Below are positions 7,261 through 8,860 of a stretch of 8,860 bases of DNA, piece by piece. The stretch is from positions 1 to 8,860 of the forward strand of contig WFSK01000230.1 of the NCBI GenBank assembly GCA_015486095.1, written 5' to 3'. The notes beneath the pieces are model-generated. The model was given only the letters and a program-made list of their open reading frames with translations, was not told the origin of the DNA and ran no database searches. Numbering within the stretch: the first letter of the stretch is position 1; every line of letters starts with the position of its first letter. The position numbers were made by a program, and so were the translations under genes. Source of the stretch: Thermotogae bacterium (lineage in GTDB: Bacteria > Thermotogota > Thermotogae > B3-G13).

Positions 7261-7432
7261 AATGTTGTAAGTGGTTGTGAAAACGAAGAAAGGTATCACG
7301 TCGGTGAGGAACAGGAGGTTTCGAATGTGACGGCGTGCAGGAAGGACGCTCGTCACAGTCCGACGTGATACCCCTGAGTCGAGCAACATGTTCACTTAAA
7401 TTAACGACGCACATCGAGATGTACCTCCTACC
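7236..7432 (+). ncRNA. Candidate structured RNA closed by a 25-pair stem
   Basis: Bases 7236-7260 and 7408-7432 are inverted copies matching at 22 of 25 positions. The three differences (7242/7426, 7247/7421, 7254/7414) all read as G.U pairs in a plus-strand RNA and would be A.C mismatches in a minus-strand RNA, so the sequence favours a plus-strand transcript. The roughly 147 bases enclosed contain a second strong stem (7292-7372). Ends far apart joined by a long stem, with an internal loop and an apical hairpin, loosely resemble 6S RNA architecture, but I could not match 6S, SRP RNA, tmRNA or RNase P motifs. Alternatively the arms may be the termini of a small non-autonomous mobile element. 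No terminator with a T-tract follows. ORFs here are short and in overlapping frames, with His/Cys/Pro-rich products unlike real neighbours. Confidence 0.45.
7292..7372 (+). other. Perfect 13-pair stem with a bulged inner hairpin
   Basis: GGTATCACGTCGG (7292-7304) and CCGACGTGATACC (7360-7372) are perfect inverted copies. Inside, GTGACGGCGT (7327-7336) pairs with 7346-7356 over ten pairs with one bulged T at 7350, leaving the loop GCAGGAAGG. The unpaired sides are very unequal (22 and 3 bases); the long side contains AGGAGG (7313-7318). Confidence 0.75.
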
Positions 7433-7538
7433 GTCTTGCTTAGATTTTCATCAACACAGTTTGACATAAAGCTAGGTACAATGGTTTTATGTCAAGATGT
7501 GTTGATGAAAAATCAGATAAATAACGTAACGACGGTAG
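7428..7538 (+). repeat. Long imperfect hairpin or MITE-like inverted repeat, about 45 pairs
   Basis: Bases 7428-7435 (CTACCGTC) pair with 7531-7538. After shorter interrupted pairings (7436-7442 with 7522-7529), 7443-7458 pairs with 7498-7514 (16 pairs, one bulged A). After a two-by-two internal loop, TTGACATAAA (7461-7470) pairs perfectly with TTTATGTCAA (7486-7495). Four further pairs at the apex include two G.U pairs in the plus-strand sense. Its outer arm shares 7428-7432 with the preceding 25-pair stem, so the two cannot both be complete. No clear target-site duplication flanks it. Repeats with no coding capacity like this are seen in MITEs and in regulatory RNAs; the sequence does not decide. 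Confidence 0.6.
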
Positions 7539-7544
7539 ATCCCT

Positions 7545-7633
7545 TTCCTTGGAGTCCAACAAACTCTTCAAGTGCGGACGCTCACATTGTGCTTCTTAGC
7601 TGCGCCAGATATACTCGTACTTTTTCGGCGAGA
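7545..7633. other. Remaining intergenic stretch with no recognised element
   Basis: Between the long hairpin and the rrf2-type promoter I see only an 11-base palindrome TTGGAGTCCAA (7549-7559) and a short repeat of GGACGCTC, also present in the inner hairpin at 7344-7351. No T-box, SAM riboswitch or tRNA motif was found. Confidence 0.5.
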
Positions 7634-7661
7634 TTGACAAAGGAATTTTTTAAGCTATAAT
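7634..7661 (+). promoter_or_regulatory. Consensus sigma70-type promoter of the Rrf2 regulator gene
   Basis: TTGACA (7634-7639), 16 bases, TATAAT (7656-7661): both hexamers match the consensus exactly. The expected start is near 7668, giving a leader of about 28 bases before the GTG at 7697. A dyad TTAAG (7650-7654) and CTTAA (7671-7675) straddles the -10 and start point and could be an autoregulatory operator; that is inference. Confidence 0.85.
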
Positions 7662-7696
7662 GTGAATGAACTTAACGAATGAAGAGGATGTATTAT

Positions 7697-8125
7697 GTGA
7701 GACTTTCTACTAAAGGACGTTATGGAGCAAGAATAATGCTGGATTTAGCCCTTCATTACGGTCAGGGTCCTATCCCTTTAAAAGATATAGCAGAGAGGCA
7801 ACAGATTTCGGAAAAATACTTAGAGCAGATAATCACCGTCCTCAAGATCGCTGGTTTGGTAAAGAGTATTCGCGGGGTACATGGAGGATATATCTTGGCT
7901 AAGCCCCCTGCAAAAATAAACCTTGGTCAAATAATAAGGATTTTAGAAGGCTCTATAGCTCCTGTAGAGTGTGTTGATGAACCCGATATATGTCCAAGGG
8001 CAGAATTCTGTGTGACCAGAGATGTCTGGAAGGAAATAAAGAGGGCGGTGGATGGAATATTAAAATCCATAAGTCTAAAAGATTTGGTGGAGCGAGAGAA
8101 AGAGAAAAACAGGGCAAGGATATAA
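7697..8125 (+). CDS. Rrf2/IscR family transcriptional regulator with three clustered cysteines
   Basis: A 142-residue winged-helix DNA-binding protein. From the GTG at 7697 it begins with the family N-terminus RLSTKGRYGARIMLDLA. The helix-turn-helix region is at about 26-66 (IPLKDIAERQQISEKYLEQI, then the wing GLVKSIRGVHGGYILAK). Cys92, Cys99 and Cys105 (ECVDEPDICPRAEFC) sit where IscR binds its Fe-S cluster, with spacing Cx6Cx5C; the IscR His ligand two residues after the last Cys is not present (Val-Thr-Arg). A cluster or redox/cysteine sensor is therefore likely but unproven. In-frame ATGs at 7679 and 7688 would add residues not typical of the family; GAAGAGG (7681-7687) is nine bases before the GTG and supports it. 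The gene precedes cysK, as cysteine-metabolism regulators of this family (for example CymR) often do. Confidence 0.92.
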   Translation: MRLSTKGRYGARIMLDLALHYGQGPIPLKDIAERQQISEKYLEQIITVLKIAGLVKSIRGVHGGYILAKPPAKINLGQIIRILEGSIAPVECVDEPDICPRAEFCVTRDVWKEIKRAVDGILKSISLKDLVEREKEKNRARI

Positions 8126-8134
8126 TTTCTTTTG

Positions 8135-8181
8135 GAGTACTTGTTTATATGATGCAACGATTCGATTTCGAGTACTTTTTT
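8135..8181 (+). terminator. Weak candidate terminator after the Rrf2 gene
   Basis: AGTACT at 8136-8141 and 8171-8176 can pair, with a G.U at each end, and six T follow from 8176. The stem is short and the loop long (27 bases), so this is doubtful. Confidence 0.25.
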
Positions 8182-8200
8182 CGTGATGCGATTCACCCTC

Positions 8201-8229
8201 TTGACAAAGTGCTTTTTGTGTCATAAAAT
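8201..8229 (+). promoter_or_regulatory. Promoter of cysK with an embedded dyad
   Basis: TTGACA (8201-8206), 17 bases, TAAAAT (8224-8229). The sequence TGACA (8202-8206) is mirrored by TGTCA (8219-8223), so a 22-base dyad fills the -35 and spacer, where a repressor would block polymerase. A second imperfect dyad GTGATGCGATTCAC (8183-8196) lies just upstream. The Rrf2 protein encoded next door is the obvious candidate ligand, by inference. Confidence 0.7.
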
Positions 8230-8276
8230 ATATATAATTCCTATAGATTTAGTAGAGAAAATATGAGGAGGCAAAA

Positions 8277-8860
8277 ATGGCATATATAGCAAACGATATA
8301 ACCGAGCTGGTGGGAAAGACTCCCCTGGTGAAGTTGAAGAAGATAGGAGCAGGCTTAGATTCGAGCTTGGTAGCCAAACTCGAATCATTTAATCCCTGTG
8401 GAAGTGTTAAGGATAGAATCGGAGTGAGTATGGTAAGTGATGGCGAAAAAAGGGGATCGATCAAAAAAGGGACAGTGATCATTGAGCCTACCAGTGGAAA
8501 TACAGGTATTGCCTTAGCCTTCGTATGCGCTGTAAAGGGATATAAGTTGATACTAACGATGCCGAATACAATGAGTATAGAACGCAGGAAACTTTTAGAA
8601 TTATTCGGGGCAGAACTGGTTCTTACTCCAGGTTCTGAAGGAATGGCTGGAGCGGTGAAAAAGGCCGAGGAATTGGTATCTAAGATCCCCAATTCTTTTA
8701 TGCCACAACAGTTTAAAAATCCGGCCAATCCCAGGGTACATAGAGAAACCACAGCGGAGGAAATATGGAAAGATACAGACGGTAAAGTAGATGTGTTGGT
8801 TGCTGGTATAGGCACAGGAGGGACGATTACTGGAATCGCTGAGGTGATCAAAAAAAGAAA
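8277..8860 (+). CDS. cysK: Cysteine synthase (O-acetylserine sulfhydrylase), C-terminus cut off
   Basis: A PLP enzyme that makes cysteine from O-acetylserine and sulfide. The 194 complete codons present contain the N-terminal ITELVGKTPLVKL, the PLP lysine Lys45 in NPCGSVKDR, the substrate loop PTSGNTG (71-77), and the PLP phosphate-binding loop GIGTGGT (177-183). The family is usually about 300 residues, so roughly 100 are missing beyond the window. The ATG at 8277 follows GAGGAGG (8265-8271) by five bases. The closest subgroup is CysK/CysM-like; cystathionine beta-synthase-type enzymes share the fold, but PQQFKNPANPRVH and the N-terminus fit cysteine synthase. It lies 151 bases after the Rrf2 gene and has its own promoter. 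Confidence 0.95.
   Translation, partial: MAYIANDITELVGKTPLVKLKKIGAGLDSSLVAKLESFNPCGSVKDRIGVSMVSDGEKRGSIKKGTVIIEPTSGNTGIALAFVCAVKGYKLILTMPNTMSIERRKLLELFGAELVLTPGSEGMAGAVKKAEELVSKIPNSFMPQQFKNPANPRVHRETTAEEIWKDTDGKVDVLVAGIGTGGTITGIAEVIKKR

Larger units (their letters stand above)
7201..7420 (+). repeat. 16-base direct repeat, 204 bases apart
   Basis: CGACGCACATCGAGAT occurs at 7201-7216 and again at 7405-7420. Both copies can pair with the same stretch at 7247-7260, so only one pairing can form at a time. Confidence 0.85.

Noticed and set aside
7313..7330. GGTTTCGAAT as a tRNA T-arm
   Set aside because: No matching stem, acceptor or anticodon arm could be drawn around it.
7169..7414. Minus-strand 81-codon frame starting at ATG 7414 with AGGAGG nine bases upstream
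   Set aside because: It runs through the inverted repeats, overlaps the truA promoter, and its product is rich in His, Cys, Pro and Ser with codon use unlike neighbouring genes. The SD-like bases belong to the 25-base repeat arm. It is not fully excluded.
7201..7432. CRISPR array
   Set aside because: Only two direct copies 204 bases apart and one inverted copy; no regular spacers and no cas genes.
7236..7432. SRP RNA, tmRNA or RNase P RNA
   Set aside because: The apical loop GCAGGAAGG lacks the SRP CCGGAAGGAAGC context; no tRNA-like CCA end and no RNase P GAGGAAAGTCC core is present.
7461..7481. TTGACA followed by TACAAT as a promoter
   Set aside because: The spacer is only ten bases, far too short for sigma70; the hexamers are explained by the hairpin arms and loop.
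7436..7660. Plus-strand 74-codon frame
   Set aside because: Begins at TTG inside the long hairpin, has no SD, and runs into the Rrf2 promoter; the product has no recognisable feature.
8249..8851. 200-codon minus-strand frame
   Set aside because: Complete antisense of cysK, which has all family motifs and a good SD; the frame is a shadow.

Overview
The window is bacterial chromosome of about 40% GC. Arg is often AGA and Ile often ATA, GTG and TTG starts occur, and Shine-Dalgarno (SD) sequences are GA-rich. This suits an anaerobic, possibly thermophilic lineage, but nothing here fixes a phylum. A signal-peptide protein with PEGA repeats and a beta-propeller suggests a bacterium with an elaborated cell envelope.

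Layout. Positions 1-7152 carry seven tightly packed minus-strand genes, in transcription order: truA (tRNA pseudouridine synthase), an exported PEGA/propeller protein, tlyA (rRNA 2'-O-methyltransferase), a CaCA-family Na+/Ca2+ exchanger-like antiporter, rho, a CPBP/CAAX-like membrane protease, and an unrecognised charged protein that runs off the left edge. truA, PEGA and tlyA overlap (20 and 4 bases) and are probably translationally coupled. An 83-base gap precedes the exporter, 50 bases separate it from rho, and 9 and 4 bases separate the last genes.

Positions 7153-7696 are a 544-base non-coding region between divergent transcription units. Besides promoters it holds nested inverted repeats: a 25-base arm pair (7236-7260 with 7408-7432), an internal hairpin (7292-7372), a 16-base direct repeat that lets one arm pair with either of two partners, and a further long hairpin (7428-7538). 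In the main stems the imperfect pairs read as G.U on the plus strand, which points to a structured plus-strand RNA. This is the least explained part of the window.

Positions 7697-8860 read plus: an Rrf2/IscR-type regulator with three clustered cysteines under a near-consensus promoter, then cysK (O-acetylserine sulfhydrylase, cut by the right edge) under its own promoter, which contains a dyad. The pair suggests local control of cysteine or Fe-S metabolism. The left block combines RNA modification, transcription termination and envelope functions; no shared pathway is evident.

Two start sites are unusual: the exporter appears to start at AUC, and truA may be leaderless with a GTG start.
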